The notes: a model not told the origin generated them from the sequence alone. A DNA stretch of 60,843 bases from Alterluteimonas quercicellularis (GCF_021191635.1 NZ_JAIWPR010000038.1:1-60843); one strand, 5' to 3'; positions 11,107-20,035 are shown, counted from the first letter of the stretch. Numbers and translations are program-made.

Positions 11107-12519
11107 ATGAAAGACAAGGCGCAGCGCCCCCGCGGTGGACGGGCCTGGCAATTGGGGCTGGTGGGCATGTTGATGCCGGTGGCGCTGGGGTCGGCGGCGC
11201 AGACGCCGCAGCCCTGGCCCGCCCCCGCCCCCGCCGCCGCGACCGCCGCCCCCGCCGAGCCGGTCGCCAGCTTCCCCCGCCCCACCGACGGCCGCCCCGA
11301 GCAGCGCCCGCCGCCGGCCGCCACGATGCCGCTGGCCGCGGGCTTCGACGTGCGCGAGTTCGAGGCGATGGCGCAGGCGCTGGTCGCCGGCCAGCGCGTG
11401 CCCGGGCTGGCGATGGCGATCGTCCACGACGGCCGCGTGCTGAGCGCGCGCGGCTACGGCATCACCGACGTGCGCGCCGCCGAGCCGGTCGACGCCCACA
11501 CGGTCTTCCGCCTCGCCTCGCTGTCCAAGTCGTTCGCCGGCACCATCGCCGGCGTTCTCGTTTCCGAAGGCGCGCTGCGCTGGGACAGCAAGGTGGTGGA
11601 CTACCTGCCCGGCCTGCGCCTGGCCGACCCGCAGGCCGCGCAGCGCGTCACCGTGGCCGACGTGCTCAGCCATCGCGTCGGCCTGGGCCGGCACACCTAC
11701 GACCGCGACATCGAGCGCGGCGCCGACTACAACAGCCTGGTGCACAAGCTGTCCGACGCGCCGATGACCTGCGCGCCCGGCGCCTGCTACAGCTACCAGA
11801 ACGTCGCCTTCAGCCTGGTCGGCGACGTGGTCTTCGCCACCTCGGGCCAGTTCTACAACGAGGCGGTCTCGCGCCGGCTGTTCAAGCCGCTGGGCATGAA
11901 CGACGCCAGCTTCGGGCTGGAGGGCATCCAGAGCAGCCCGCGCTGGGCCAAGCCGCACGTGCGCGGCGGGCGCGGCTGGACCTCGCTGATGCCCAAGCCG
12001 ACCTACTACCGGGTGGCACCGGCGGCCGGCGTCAACGCCAGCATCAGCGACATGGCGCAGTGGCTGATCGCCCACACCGGCCACCGCCCCGACGTGCTGC
12101 CGGCACCGCTGCTGGCCACGCTGCACTCGCCCATCGTCGGCACCCCCGGCGAGATGCAGAGCCGCGCCGGCTCGTGGCGCCGCCAGCGGCTCAACGCCGC
12201 CGGCTACGGCCTGGGCTGGCGCGTGTACGACTACGCCGGGCACCGCGTGGTGTTCCACGGCGGCGCCGTGCAGGGCTACCGCGGCCTGATGGCGATGGTC
12301 CCCGAACGCGGCCTCGGCCTGGTGGTGCTGTGGAACAGCGAGAGCAGCCTGCCCTCCGGCCTGCTTCCCACGGTGATCGACCGCGCGCTCGGCCTGCAGA
12401 CCCAGCGCTGGCTCGACGTCGACGTCGGCGACGTCCTGTACGCCAGCAGCCACAGCGAGAGCGACGACGCCGCGCCCGCCGGCCCGGCGACCACCAACGC
12501 CCACGCCCAGCCCGAGTAG
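11107..12519 (+). CDS. Exported serine hydrolase, beta-lactamase (class C) fold
   Basis: I start at the ATG at 11107 because MKDKAQRPRGGRAWQLGLVG leads into a signal peptide (LGLVGMLMPVALGSAAQTP); a longer reading frame exists upstream but crosses the opposite-strand genes. The 470-residue product has a Pro/Ala-rich linker and then a beta-lactamase/penicillin-binding-protein fold: SLSK (Ser139, Lys142), the Tyr-x-Asn motif (Tyr230, Asn232) and HGG (His384). Members of this serine hydrolase group act as esterases, D-amino-peptidases or lactamases, and the substrate cannot be read here. It is a single gene divergent from lemA. Confidence 0.88.
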   Translation: MKDKAQRPRGGRAWQLGLVGMLMPVALGSAAQTPQPWPAPAPAAATAAPAEPVASFPRPTDGRPEQRPPPAATMPLAAGFDVREFEAMAQALVAGQRVPGLAMAIVHDGRVLSARGYGITDVRAAEPVDAHTVFRLASLSKSFAGTIAGVLVSEGALRWDSKVVDYLPGLRLADPQAAQRVTVADVLSHRVGLGRHTYDRDIERGADYNSLVHKLSDAPMTCAPGACYSYQNVAFSLVGDVVFATSGQFYNEAVSRRLFKPLGMNDASFGLEGIQSSPRWAKPHVRGGRGWTSLMPKPTYYRVAPAAGVNASISDMAQWLIAHTGHRPDVLPAPLLATLHSPIVGTPGEMQSRAGSWRRQRLNAAGYGLGWRVYDYAGHRVVFHGGAVQGYRGLMAMVPERGLGLVVLWNSESSLPSGLLPTVIDRALGLQTQRWLDVDVGDVLYASSHSESDDAAPAGPATTNAHAQPE

Positions 12520-12547
12520 TCCCGGCCGTACCCTCGCAACCGGCCGT

Positions 12548-12683
12548 GTAGGAGCGCTCGCGCGCGACCGCGCCGAATGCCACCGACCTGCGAGCGGGGA
12601 CGCCCGTCGCCGGGCGCGGACGACCGTACCGGTTCTTCCGCAGCCTGGGGAAAGCCCGGTCGCGCGCGAGCGCGCTCCTGCGA
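12548..12683. repeat. Inverted pair of AGGAGCGC...GCGCGCGACC repeats
   Basis: GTAGGAGCGCTCGCGCGCGA at 12548-12567 is matched in inverted orientation by TCGCGCGCGAGCGCGCTCCT at 12660-12679. The pair brackets about 90 bp that show no gene. It belongs to the dispersed family also seen at 19739-19944, 31794-31904, 36373-36397 and 49171-49323. Confidence 0.8.
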
Positions 12684-12735
12684 CCGGAACCGACGGATGC
12701 CGAGATTCGGCCCGCCCCGCGCGCTGGCGAAGACC

Positions 12736-12772
12736 CAAAGAAAAACCCCCTCCGACTGGGCGGCGGAGGGGG
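12736..12772 (-). terminator. Rho-independent terminator of the histone-like gene
   Basis: On the minus strand, AGCCCCCTCCG pairs with CGGAGGGGG (9-bp GC-rich stem, arms at 12764-12772 and 12746-12754). The following transcript reads TTTTTCTTT. It lies 30 bp past the stop of the histone H1-like gene, at the right place to end its mRNA. Confidence 0.85.
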
Positions 12773-12801
12773 CTATGGCATGACGGCGATCGGGGGATCG
12801 C

Positions 12802-13275
12802 TTACATCAGCGGTGCGGGTGCAGCGGGAATGGCGACCGGCGGCGACTTCTTGGCGGCGCGCTTGGTGGCCTTCTTCGCGGCCTTGCGCGGAGCCTTCTT
12901 GGCGGTCGACTTCTTGGCCGTCTTCTTCGCAGCCGTCTTCCTGGTGGTCTTCTTGGCGGCCTTCTTGGCCGTCTTCTTCGCGGCCTTGCGCGGGGCGGCC
13001 TTCTTCGCGGTCGACTTCTTGGCCGTCTTCTTCGCGGTCTTGCGCACGCCCTTCTTCGCGGTCGACTTCTTGGCCGCCTTCTTGGTGGACTTCTTCGCAG
13101 CCTTCTTCGCGGTCTTCTTGGCGGCGGTCTTGCGGGTCGCCTTCTTGGCGGTGGTCTTGCGACCGACCTTCTTCGCCACCTTCTTGGCGACCTTGCGGAT
13201 CGCCTTCTTCACCTTGGCGACCTTCTTGGCCGCCTTCTTGGCGGGACGTTTCTTCGTGGCTTTCTTCGTGGCCAT
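12802..13275 (-). CDS. Histone H1-like Lys/Ala-rich DNA-binding protein
   Basis: The 157-residue protein is almost entirely Lys, Ala, Thr and Arg in short repeats (AAKKTAKK, KKSTAKKA, AARKTAKK-like). It is extremely basic with no folded-domain signature, like the C-terminal tail of histone H1 and bacterial H1/HctB/AlgP-type proteins. It probably binds DNA non-specifically as a nucleoid protein. A strong RBS (GAGGAGAG) lies just before the ATG, a terminator follows the gene, and a promoter candidate lies about 340 bp upstream, so it is a single-gene unit with a long leader. The repeats invite slippage, and length may vary between strains. Confidence 0.88.
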   Translation of the reverse strand: MATKKATKKRPAKKAAKKVAKVKKAIRKVAKKVAKKVGRKTTAKKATRKTAAKKTAKKAAKKSTKKAAKKSTAKKGVRKTAKKTAKKSTAKKAAPRKAAKKTAKKAAKKTTRKTAAKKTAKKSTAKKAPRKAAKKATKRAAKKSPPVAIPAAPAPLM

Positions 13276-13447
13276 GTGATGGCTCTCCTCGTCAGTTGAC
13301 TTCAGGTACTACTGGCCCAGTACGCAAACGCCGCGGGAGTCGGACCCGCGACCAACCGCCGACGCGCGGAGCGCATCGGGACGGATTCCTGCGCCTCGCG
13401 GCGGACATCGGCCTGGCCGGTTCCGCGACGCGGGGCGTCCGAACGAA

Positions 13448-13476
13448 GACACCCGCACCGGTGCGGCGCGGGTGTC
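13448..13476 (-). promoter_or_regulatory. Hairpin in the leader of the histone-like gene
   Basis: A perfect 9-bp stem is formed by GACACCCGC (13448-13456) and GCGGGTGTC (13468-13476), with an 11-base loop that itself contains the palindrome GCACCGGTGC at its edge. No T-run follows on the minus strand, so it is not an ordinary terminator. If the promoter at 13617-13645 is used, this structure lies inside the untranslated leader and might stabilise or control it. Confidence 0.4.
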
Positions 13477-13616
13477 GTCGGAAGGGATGCTGGCTTTTGC
13501 AGGGGAGACGAGGACTGGTTCCACCTTTTGGAACTTCGGGGCGGAAGGCTCGGTTGTGTCGCTCGATGTCGTCCCGGTTCGGATCACTCTTCCCTGCGGC
13601 GGCGTGGTTTGGGCGA

Positions 13617-13645
13617 AACCTAATCACGGTTTTTTCCACTGTCAA
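13617..13645 (-). promoter_or_regulatory. Candidate sigma-70 promoter for the histone-like gene
   Basis: On the minus strand a perfect -35 box TTGACA (13645-13640) is followed after 17 bases by TAGGTT (13622-13617), a weak -10 with matching TA and final T. The spacer is unusually A-rich (GTGGAAAAAACCGTGAT) for this genome. It points toward the histone-like gene, giving a leader of about 335 nt. Confidence 0.45.
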
Positions 13646-14289
13646 CACCTTTGCGCGCGCAGCGACGCGGCTTCTTTCGCACGACCTACACATCGGGGAT
13701 CGCCGGCGCCGCCGCGCGCGACCCCGCGATCGCGCCGCAGGCGATCGCCCGCGCGCGACGCGTCGATCGCGGACGCTGTTTTCAAGTGCTTTTTCGCGAT
13801 CGCGTTTCGAGGCCGCGTTCGCAGCCGAGCGATCGCCGTCGCCGCCGGCCGCAGCGCCGGACCGTCGCCGGCGCATGAACCGAAGCCGCAACGGACTGCG
13901 TCGGAGGCGTCCCGTATCGCGCTGCAGCGACGGCTTTGCGCGGATTTGCGCGAACCTCGCGCCACCGTTCCGGCGCTCGGACCGCGCTTCGCACGCCGTC
14001 GAAGCGCGTGTGGAGGACGCGCACGCGCATCGGCCGGAGGAGGTCGGGCATCGTCCGCGCGGCCGCTGCCGCGACGGCGGCGATGCGTCGCGCGCGCTCG
14101 CGTCGCATGCCGGTCGGTCGCCTCGCGCGTCGATGCCGGGGTGCCGTTCCCGCCGCGCACCCGCATGCCGGCCGATGCGCGACCGACCGGCCGGACGGGT
14201 TGCGCGCCGGCCGCGCGACCCGTCGCCCGAAACGCAGCGCGCCGCCCGAAGGCGGCGCGCGGCAGGCGGCGGGAAGGCCGGACCGGAGC
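13646..14289. other. Long stretch without a convincing gene
   Basis: Open frames exist on both strands but are Arg-rich, lack domains and overlap each other as expected from GC-rich DNA. The stretch is notable for five CGATCG sites (four of them GCGATCGC) between 13722 and 13834. I see no tRNA, insertion sequence or clear promoter for gcvH here; gcvH reads the other way and ends at 14290. Confidence 0.6.
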
Positions 14290-14682
14290 TCAGTCGGCTT
14301 CCTCGAGCAGCGAGGCGTAGTCGTCGGGCTCGAGCAGTTCGTTGAGCTGCTCGGTGTCCTCGATCCGGACCACGAAGATCCAGCCCTCGCCGTAGGCGTC
14401 CTCGTTGATGGTCTCCGGCTTGTCGGCCAGGTCCGCATTCACTTCGACGATGGTGCCGGTCACCGGCGAGTAGACGTCGGAGGCCGCCTTCACCGACTCC
14501 ACCACCGCGGCGGCGTTGCCGGCCTCGACGCTGTCGCCGACGTTGGGCAGGTCCACGTACACCAGGTCGCCGAGCAGGCCCTGCGCATGGTCGGAGATGC
14601 CGACGGTGACCCGGCCGCCGTCCTCGATGCGCGCCCACTCGTGGGACTTCAGGAACTTCAGGTCGCCGGGGATCTCGCTCAT
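14290..14682 (-). CDS. gcvH: Glycine cleavage system H protein
   Basis: The 130-residue protein carries the lipoyl-lysine motif [17 protein letters not shown], with the acceptor Lys at residue 65. GcvH shuttles the aminomethyl group between the P, T and L proteins of glycine cleavage. [20 protein letters not shown] and [18 protein letters not shown] are typical. It lies 100 bp after gcvT on the same strand. gcvP is not in the window. Confidence 0.97.
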   Translation of the reverse strand: MSEIPGDLKFLKSHEWARIEDGGRVTVGISDHAQGLLGDLVYVDLPNVGDSVEAGNAAAVVESVKAASDVYSPVTGTIVEVNADLADKPETINEDAYGEGWIFVVRIEDTEQLNELLEPDDYASLLEEAD

Positions 14683-14782
14683 CGGGGGCTCCGTATTGGC
14701 TGGGGGCTGCGGGGCGCTAGTGTAGCGAAGCCGGTGCGCGCGGTGGCGATTCCGGCCGCCTGCGCGGACCGGTCCGAGGCGT

Positions 14783-15892
14783 TCAATCCAGCACGCCGGG
14801 CTGCGGCCGGCCCTCGCGCACGAACGGGAAGCGGACCACGCGCACCGGCACCTCGCGGCCGCGGATGTCCACCCGCACCTCGCCCGGCTCGCCGGCCGGC
14901 ACCCGCGCGAAGGCGATCGCCTTGCCCAGGGTCGGCGAGAAGGTGCCGGACAGGATCTCGCCCTCGCCCTGCGCGCTCAGCACGCGCTGGCCGTGCCGGA
15001 GCACGCCCTTCTCGTCCATCACCAGGCCGATCAGCTGCCGCGCGCCGCCCTCGGCCTGCTGCCGCTCCAGCCGCGCGCGGCCGACGAAGTCGCGCCCCTC
15101 GTCGAGCGACACGGTCCAGGCGAGCCCGGCCTCGTAGGGCGTGACCGTCTCGTCCATGTCCTGGCCGTAGAGCGCCATGCCGGCCTCCAGGCGCAGGGTG
15201 TCGCGCGCGCCGAGCCCGGCCGGCTTCACCCCGGCCGCCAGCAGCGCGTTCCAGAACGCGACCGCGTGCGCGTCGGGCAGCACCACCTCGAAGCCGTCCT
15301 CGCCGGTGTAGCCGGTGCGGGCGATGAAGAGCTCGGCGCCGTCGGCGGCGGCGCGCACCGCGGCCGCGGAGAAGCGCGCCAGGCGGCCGGCGGCGTCGCG
15401 GCCGGCGGGATCGAGCAGGCCGAGCACGCGCTCGCGCGCGTTCGGGCCCTGCACCGCGATCATCGCCAGCTCGGGGCGCTCGCGCACCTCCACGCCGAAG
15501 CCCTGCGCCTGCGCGCCGATCCAGGCCAGGTCCTTGTCGCGGGTGGCGGCGTTGACCACCAGCCGGAACCAGGCGTCGTCCATGAAATAGACGATCAGGT
15601 CGTCGACGACCCCGCCGTCCTCGTCCAGCATGCAGGTGTAGAGCGCCTTGCCCGGCTTCTTCAGCTTGTCGACCGAGTTGGCGACCAGCCGGCGCAGGAA
15701 CTCGCGCACCCGCTCGCCGTGCAGGTCGACCACGGTCATGTGGCTGACGTCGAACATGCCGGCGTCGCGGCGGACCTGGTGATGCTCCTCGATCTGCGAG
15801 CCGTAGTTGAGCGGCATGTCCCAGCCGCCGAAGTCGACCATGCGCGCGCCGAGGTCGCGATGGGTCTGGTTGAGCACGGTCTTGCGGGTCAT
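14783..15892 (-). CDS. gcvT: Glycine cleavage system T protein (aminomethyltransferase)
   Basis: I start at the ATG at 15892 ([20 protein letters not shown]), which matches the family N-terminus; the open frame continues upstream without similarity. The 369-residue protein has [33 protein letters not shown] and YTGEDGFEV, which belong to the tetrahydrofolate-binding core, plus a C-terminal GCV_T barrel (GKAIAFARV). It transfers the methylene unit from lipoyl-GcvH to tetrahydrofolate and releases ammonia. It is upstream of gcvH, probably in one transcript. Confidence 0.96.
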   Translation of the reverse strand: MTRKTVLNQTHRDLGARMVDFGGWDMPLNYGSQIEEHHQVRRDAGMFDVSHMTVVDLHGERVREFLRRLVANSVDKLKKPGKALYTCMLDEDGGVVDDLIVYFMDDAWFRLVVNAATRDKDLAWIGAQAQGFGVEVRERPELAMIAVQGPNARERVLGLLDPAGRDAAGRLARFSAAAVRAAADGAELFIARTGYTGEDGFEVVLPDAHAVAFWNALLAAGVKPAGLGARDTLRLEAGMALYGQDMDETVTPYEAGLAWTVSLDEGRDFVGRARLERQQAEGGARQLIGLVMDEKGVLRHGQRVLSAQGEGEILSGTFSPTLGKAIAFARVPAGEPGEVRVDIRGREVPVRVVRFPFVREGRPQPGVLD

Positions 15893-15982
15893 GCGGGACG
15901 CCCTCGTATCGGGAAGCCGGGCATTATCCCAGAGCGGGCGGCCGAAAGCCGGCGCGCCGCGCACCGCGCGGCGCGGCCGGAC

Positions 15983-16417
15983 TCATTCCGCGGGTTCCAC
16001 CCGCAGCGTCATGCCCTCGGTGCCGACCACCCGCACCGGGGTGCCGGCCGGCAGGTCCGGCCCGGCCACCACCCAGAAGGCGTCGCCGATCTTGACCCGG
16101 CCCTCGCCGGACACGATTGGCCGCTCCAGCGGCACCACCCGTCCCAGGTGGTGGGCGGCGCGGCGGTTGAGGGTGGGGTGGTCGCTCTCCGGCGCGCGCC
16201 TGCGGAACCAGGTGCGGTAGATCTGGATCGAGACGAAGCTCAGCAGCACGAAGGCCACCACCTGCCACAGGATGCCGATGCCCGGCACCAGCAGCACGCC
16301 GACGAACACCGCGGCGGCGGCGAAGCCCATCCACAGCATGAAGGCGCCGGGCGCCAGCGTCTCCGCCGCGAACAGCAGCAGCGCCACCGCCGCCCAGATC
16401 ACGACATCCCAGCGCAT
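15983..16417 (-). CDS. NfeD-like membrane protein
   Basis: The 144-residue protein has three close hydrophobic segments (about 5-20, 25-45 and 50-70, e.g. VIWAAVALLLFAAETLAPGA) and a C-terminal OB-fold (about 85-144, VSGEGRVKIGDAFWVVAGPD). This is the short NfeD form that accompanies SPFH/stomatin proteins. It starts 3 bp after the stop of the SPFH gene, so the pair is an operon. The partnership is thought to organise membrane microdomains or assist protein quality control. Confidence 0.9.
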   Translation of the reverse strand: MRWDVVIWAAVALLLFAAETLAPGAFMLWMGFAAAAVFVGVLLVPGIGILWQVVAFVLLSFVSIQIYRTWFRRRAPESDHPTLNRRAAHHLGRVVPLERPIVSGEGRVKIGDAFWVVAGPDLPAGTPVRVVGTEGMTLRVEPAE

Positions 16418-16420
16418 GGC

Positions 16421-17383
16421 TCAGCCTCCCCCGCGCTGCTGCGACAGCCGCTCGCGCGTGGCGGCCTGCTGGTTGCCCAGCGCCTCGCGCGCCAGCTCGG
16501 CGATGCCGGCGATCGAGCCGATCACGCCGCTGGCCTCCATCGGCATCAGCACGAACTTCTGGTTGGGCCCGGTGGCGAGCTTCTCGAACGCCTCCACGTA
16601 CTTCTGCGCGATGAAGTAGTTGATCGCCTGCACGTCGCCCTGGGCGATCGCCTCCGACACCATCTGCGTGGCGCGGGCCTCGGCCTCGGCCAGGCGCTCG
16701 CGGGCCTCGGCCTCGCGGAAGGCGGCTTCCTTCTGGCCCTCGGCCTCCAGGATCGCGGCCTGCTTGTCGCCCTCGGCGCGCAGGATCTCCGACTGCCGGT
16801 GGCCCTCGGCCTCCAGGATCACCGCGCGGCGGTCGCGCTCGGCCTTCATCTGCCGCGCCATGGCGTCGACCAGGTCGCGCGGCGGGGCGATGTCGCGGAT
16901 CTCGATGCGGGTGACCTTCACGCCCCAGGGGTTGGTGGCGTGGTCGACCACGTTCAGCAGCTGGGCGTTGATCGCCTCGCGGCCGCTGAGCGACTCGTCC
17001 AGGTCCATGGAGCCGATCACGGTGCGGATGTTGGTCTGCACCAGGGCGATCATCGCGATCTCCAGGTTGGAGACCTCGTAGGCGGCCTTGGCGGCGTCGA
17101 GCACCTGGAAGAACACCACCCCGTCCACCCGGACCACCGCATTGTCCTTGGTGATGACGTCCTGGCTCGGCACGTCCAGCACCTGCTCCATCATGTTCAC
17201 CTTGCGCCCGACCCCGTAGACGATCGGGATCAGGAAGTGCAGCCCCGGGTCGAGGGTGCGGGTGTACTTGCCGAATCGCTCCACCGTCCACTCGTAGCCC
17301 TGCGGCACCATGCGCACGGTCTTGAACAGCACGATGATGCCGGCCACCAGCAGCACCGCAGTCAGAAAACCAGTCGCTCCCAT
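16421..17383 (-). CDS. SPFH/stomatin-family membrane protein (QmcA-like)
   Basis: The 320-residue protein has an N-terminal membrane helix (GFLTAVLLVAGIIVLFKTV) and an SPFH/Band 7 domain (about 25-200) with MVPQGYEWTVERFGKYTRTL, DVITKDNAVVRVDGVVFFQV and NPWGVKVTRIEIRDI. A Glu/Ala-rich coiled coil (about 200-260) and a final MPMEASGVIGSIAGI segment follow. It resembles E. coli QmcA (YbbK) and forms large membrane-bound oligomers. NfeD follows directly. Confidence 0.92.
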   Translation of the reverse strand: MGATGFLTAVLLVAGIIVLFKTVRMVPQGYEWTVERFGKYTRTLDPGLHFLIPIVYGVGRKVNMMEQVLDVPSQDVITKDNAVVRVDGVVFFQVLDAAKAAYEVSNLEIAMIALVQTNIRTVIGSMDLDESLSGREAINAQLLNVVDHATNPWGVKVTRIEIRDIAPPRDLVDAMARQMKAERDRRAVILEAEGHRQSEILRAEGDKQAAILEAEGQKEAAFREAEARERLAEAEARATQMVSEAIAQGDVQAINYFIAQKYVEAFEKLATGPNQKFVLMPMEASGVIGSIAGIAELAREALGNQQAATRERLSQQRGGG

Positions 17384-17497
17384 GGCGTTCCCTCCTCTTC
17401 ATTCATGTCTTCGTTCCCCCGACGGAGTATAGGCGCCCGCTGTGACCCGCGCGGGCGTTGCGACGCTTCGCCGCCCTGGCGCATCTGACCTTCCGAC

Positions 17498-18130
17498 ATG
17501 CCGCCCGACACGCCCCGCCCTGCCGCCCCGCCCGGGGGCCCGCCGCCCGCCGCGGCGGCCCCCTCCGCCTCCGGCTTCGCCATCGAGGTGCCCGAGACCC
17601 TGCTGGGCCGGGCGCGGCGCGGCGAGCGGTCGGCGTTCGAGCAGCTCTACCGCTGGTTCGAGCGCCCCACGTTCACCCTGGCCCTGCGCATCTGCGGCGA
17701 CCGCGACAGCGCCGCCGACGTGCTGCAGGACACGATGCTGAAGATGATCGACCGCATCGGCGACTTCCGCGGCGCCAGCCCGTTCTGGGGCTGGCTGCGG
17801 CAGATCGCGGTCAACGAGTCGCTGATGCGGCTGCGGCGCGGCCGCAAGCTGGAAGGCCACCTCGACGTCGACGCGCAGCCGATCGCCGCGGAGACCGCGC
17901 CGCCCTCCGCGGCCGCCGACGCCGCCGCGCTGCAGCGCGCGCTGGCCGAGCTGCCGCCGGTCACCCGCAGCGTGCTCTGGCTGTACCACGCAGAAGGCTT
18001 CACCCACGAGGAGATCGCCGCGCTGATGGAGCGCACGCCGAGCTTCTCCAAGTCGCAGGTCGCGCGCGGCACCCGCCGCCTGCGCGAACGCCTCGATCCC
18101 CACGAATCCCGCACGGTCGCCACGCCATGA
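17498..18130 (+). CDS. ECF RNA polymerase sigma factor
   Basis: The 210-residue protein has a Pro/Ala-rich start (about 1-35), sigma region 2 (about 38-110, FEQLYRWFERPTFTLALRIC...DVLQDTMLKMIDRI, FWGWLRQIAVNESLMRLRRG) and region 4 with a helix-turn-helix (about 145-205, LPPVTRSVLWLYHAEGFTHE, SQVARGTRRLRERL). It belongs to the sigma-70 ECF group. Its stop overlaps the ATG of a membrane protein gene (ATGA), the normal place for its anti-sigma factor. The stimulus is unknown. Confidence 0.93.
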   Translation: MPPDTPRPAAPPGGPPPAAAAPSASGFAIEVPETLLGRARRGERSAFEQLYRWFERPTFTLALRICGDRDSAADVLQDTMLKMIDRIGDFRGASPFWGWLRQIAVNESLMRLRRGRKLEGHLDVDAQPIAAETAPPSAAADAAALQRALAELPPVTRSVLWLYHAEGFTHEEIAALMERTPSFSKSQVARGTRRLRERLDPHESRTVATP

Positions 18131-18684
18131 ACGCATCCCGCCCGCCCCCGCCCGAGACCTGGCACGACGCCTTCGCGCGGCTGCCCGCCGAAACCCCGCC
18201 CGCCGGCGGCTGGCAGGCGCTGCAGGCGCGCCTGCCCGCCCCGGCGCCCGCGCGAGCGCGCTGGCCGCTGTGGGGCGCGCTGGCCGCCTCGCTGCTGCTC
18301 GCCGTCGCCCTGCCCGTGCGCCTGCTGCAGGCGCCCGGCGACGCCGCCCCCGACGGCATCGCCGCGACCGGCGCGACGGCGGCGGCCGATCCCGCGCTGC
18401 GCGGGCTCCAGGCCGAGTCGGCGCAGCTGGAAGCGCTGCTGCCGCTGCTGCGCGACGACCGCGTCGCCAGCGGCACCGCGGCGCTGATGGCCGGCGAGCT
18501 GGAACTGCGCCTGGCCGACATCGACGCGCGCCTGCGCGCGCCCGGCGACGATCCCGCCGCCCGGCGCGCGCTGTGGCAGTCGCGCGTCGACGCCCTGCGC
18601 GCGCTGACCCGCCTCGAGGGCGAGCGCGCCTGGCTCGCCGCCGAAGGCGGCCGCTTCGACACCGCCCTGGTCCAGATCGACTGA
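18127..18684 (+). CDS. Probable membrane anti-sigma factor
   Basis: The 185-residue protein has a short cytoplasmic N-terminus (about 1-45) with WHDAFARLPAETPPAGGWQAL, one membrane helix (WPLWGALAASLLLAVALPV) and an Ala/Leu/Arg-rich helical exterior (about 80-185). No zinc-binding Cys/His motif is visible. The start overlaps the sigma-factor stop by four bases. The layout fits a regulator that holds the sigma factor at the membrane, but the call is inference from context. Confidence 0.65.
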   Translation: MNASRPPPPETWHDAFARLPAETPPAGGWQALQARLPAPAPARARWPLWGALAASLLLAVALPVRLLQAPGDAAPDGIAATGATAAADPALRGLQAESAQLEALLPLLRDDRVASGTAALMAGELELRLADIDARLRAPGDDPAARRALWQSRVDALRALTRLEGERAWLAAEGGRFDTALVQID

Positions 18685-18694
18685 CCCCACCCCG

Positions 18695-19720
18695 ATGACC
18701 GAGACCGCCATGACTCCTTTCTTCCGCACCGCCGCGCTGGCCCTCGCGCTCGCCGCCGCCATTCCCTGCAGCGCCGCCGCGCAGGACGCGGACCTCCGCG
18801 CCGCCCGCGCCGACCTGCAGCGCGCCGCCGAGCGCATCGCCGACAGCGCCGCGGCCAGCCTCGCCGACCTCTCGCGCCCCGTGCTCGGCGTGGTGCTGGC
18901 CGCCGACCCGGAGGCCGGCGTCCGCGTCGCCGGGGTCACCCCGGGCGGCGCCGCCGCGGCGGCAGGCCTGCGCGCCGGAGACCGCCTGGTCGCCGTCGGC
19001 GGCCGCCGCATCCTCGGCAGCGACGGCGCCACCCGCCTCGACAACGCGCGCAGCCTGATCGCCGGGCTGGAGACCGACGCGCCGGCGCGCATCGCCTACG
19101 TGCGCGGCGGCCGCGAGGCCGCCGTCTCGCTCACGCCCAAGGCCGGCCCGCGCGTCGCCGTGCTGTCGGGCGACATCGCCGGCGCGGTGCAGGACGCACT
19201 GGCCGGCGTGGACATGGACGCCGTGCGCCAGAGCGTCGAGCGGGCGAGGATCGACACCGCCGGCATCGGCGCCGACATCGAGCGCGCGCTCTCTGCGGCC
19301 GGGCTCGACGCCGACTGCTCCGGCCCCGACTGCGCGACGCCGCGGCTGCTGGCCGCCGCGCGCTGGCGCGGGCTGAACCTCGCAACGGTGGACGCCGAGC
19401 TGGGCCGCTACTTCGGCGCCGACCGCGGCGTGCTGGTGCTGTCGACCGGCGAGCTGGACGGGCTGCGGGCCGGCGACGTCGTCCAGCGCATCGACGGCCG
19501 CCCCGTCTCCACGCCGCGCGAGGCGATGCAGGCACTGCGCGACCGCCCGGCCAACGCGCGCGTGGAGATCGCCTACCTGCGCGACCGCAAGCCCGGCACG
19601 GTGCAGGTGACCGTGCCCGAGCTGCGCAGCCTGCGCATCCCCGCCCCGCCCGCGCCCCCGGCCCCGGCCGCACCGCCCGCCCCGCCGAAGCCCCCGGCCC
19701 CGCCGACGCGCCCCCTGTAG
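18695..19720 (+). CDS. Exported protein with two PDZ domains
   Basis: The 341-residue protein (a second start at 18710 is possible) has a signal peptide (FFRTAALALALAAAIPCSAA). The first PDZ domain is at about 60-150 (VLGVVLAADPEAG, VTPGGAAAAAGLRAGDRLVA) and a second at about 235-310 (GVLVLSTGELDGLRAGDVVQ). The tail is Pro/Ala-rich (about 315-341). No protease triad is visible. It directly follows the sigma/anti-sigma pair, so it may sense misfolded envelope proteins for that switch or be one of its targets. Both are inference. Confidence 0.78.
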   Translation: MTETAMTPFFRTAALALALAAAIPCSAAAQDADLRAARADLQRAAERIADSAAASLADLSRPVLGVVLAADPEAGVRVAGVTPGGAAAAAGLRAGDRLVAVGGRRILGSDGATRLDNARSLIAGLETDAPARIAYVRGGREAAVSLTPKAGPRVAVLSGDIAGAVQDALAGVDMDAVRQSVERARIDTAGIGADIERALSAAGLDADCSGPDCATPRLLAAARWRGLNLATVDAELGRYFGADRGVLVLSTGELDGLRAGDVVQRIDGRPVSTPREAMQALRDRPANARVEIAYLRDRKPGTVQVTVPELRSLRIPAPPAPPAPAAPPAPPKPPAPPTRPL

Positions 19721-19738
19721 CCGCAGGCCGGGACACCC

Positions 19739-19944
19739 GTGCCGCGCGCCAGCGCGCTCCCGCACCGGCCCCCGTAGGAGCGCGCTCGCGCGCGACCGCA
19801 CAGAACGCCGCCGCGCGAATGACGACGAGCGAACGCGTCCCCACCCACCGGCGCGACGGCCCCGGCATCGACGTCGGAGACATCGCGTCGCGCGCCAGCG
19901 CGCTCCTACACCGCATCCTGTAGGAGCGCGCTCGCGCGCGACCA
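19739..19944. repeat. Array of AGGAGCGCGCTC-type inverted repeats with a repeated 84-bp core
   Basis: Two inverted pairs are seen: 19741-19762 with 19774-19799, and 19886-19907 with 19919-19943. Each pairs GCGCGCCAGCGCGCTCC-type and GGAGCGCGCTCGCGCGC-type arms over a loop of about 12 bases. An 84-bp core with AATGACGACGAGCGAACGCG and GACGGCCCCGGCATCG occurs at 19807-19890, again at 19953-20035 and a third time at 20078-20164. No gene is supported in 19721-20178. Confidence 0.85.
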
Positions 19945-20035
19945 CCCCGAATGCCGCCGCGCGAATGACGACGAGCGAATGCGTCCCCACACACCGGCGC
20001 GACGGCCCCGGCATCGGCGCCGGAGACATCGCGTC

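Noticed and set aside
12830..13279. A plus-strand frame rich in Phe/Ala/Val opposite the histone-like gene
   Set aside because: It is the exact antisense of the Lys/Ala repeats. The minus-strand gene has an RBS and terminator.
13292..14638. Open frames on both strands in the gene-poor stretch before gcvH
   Set aside because: They overlap gcvH in another frame, are Arg-rich and show no domain, RBS or codon pattern like the neighbours.
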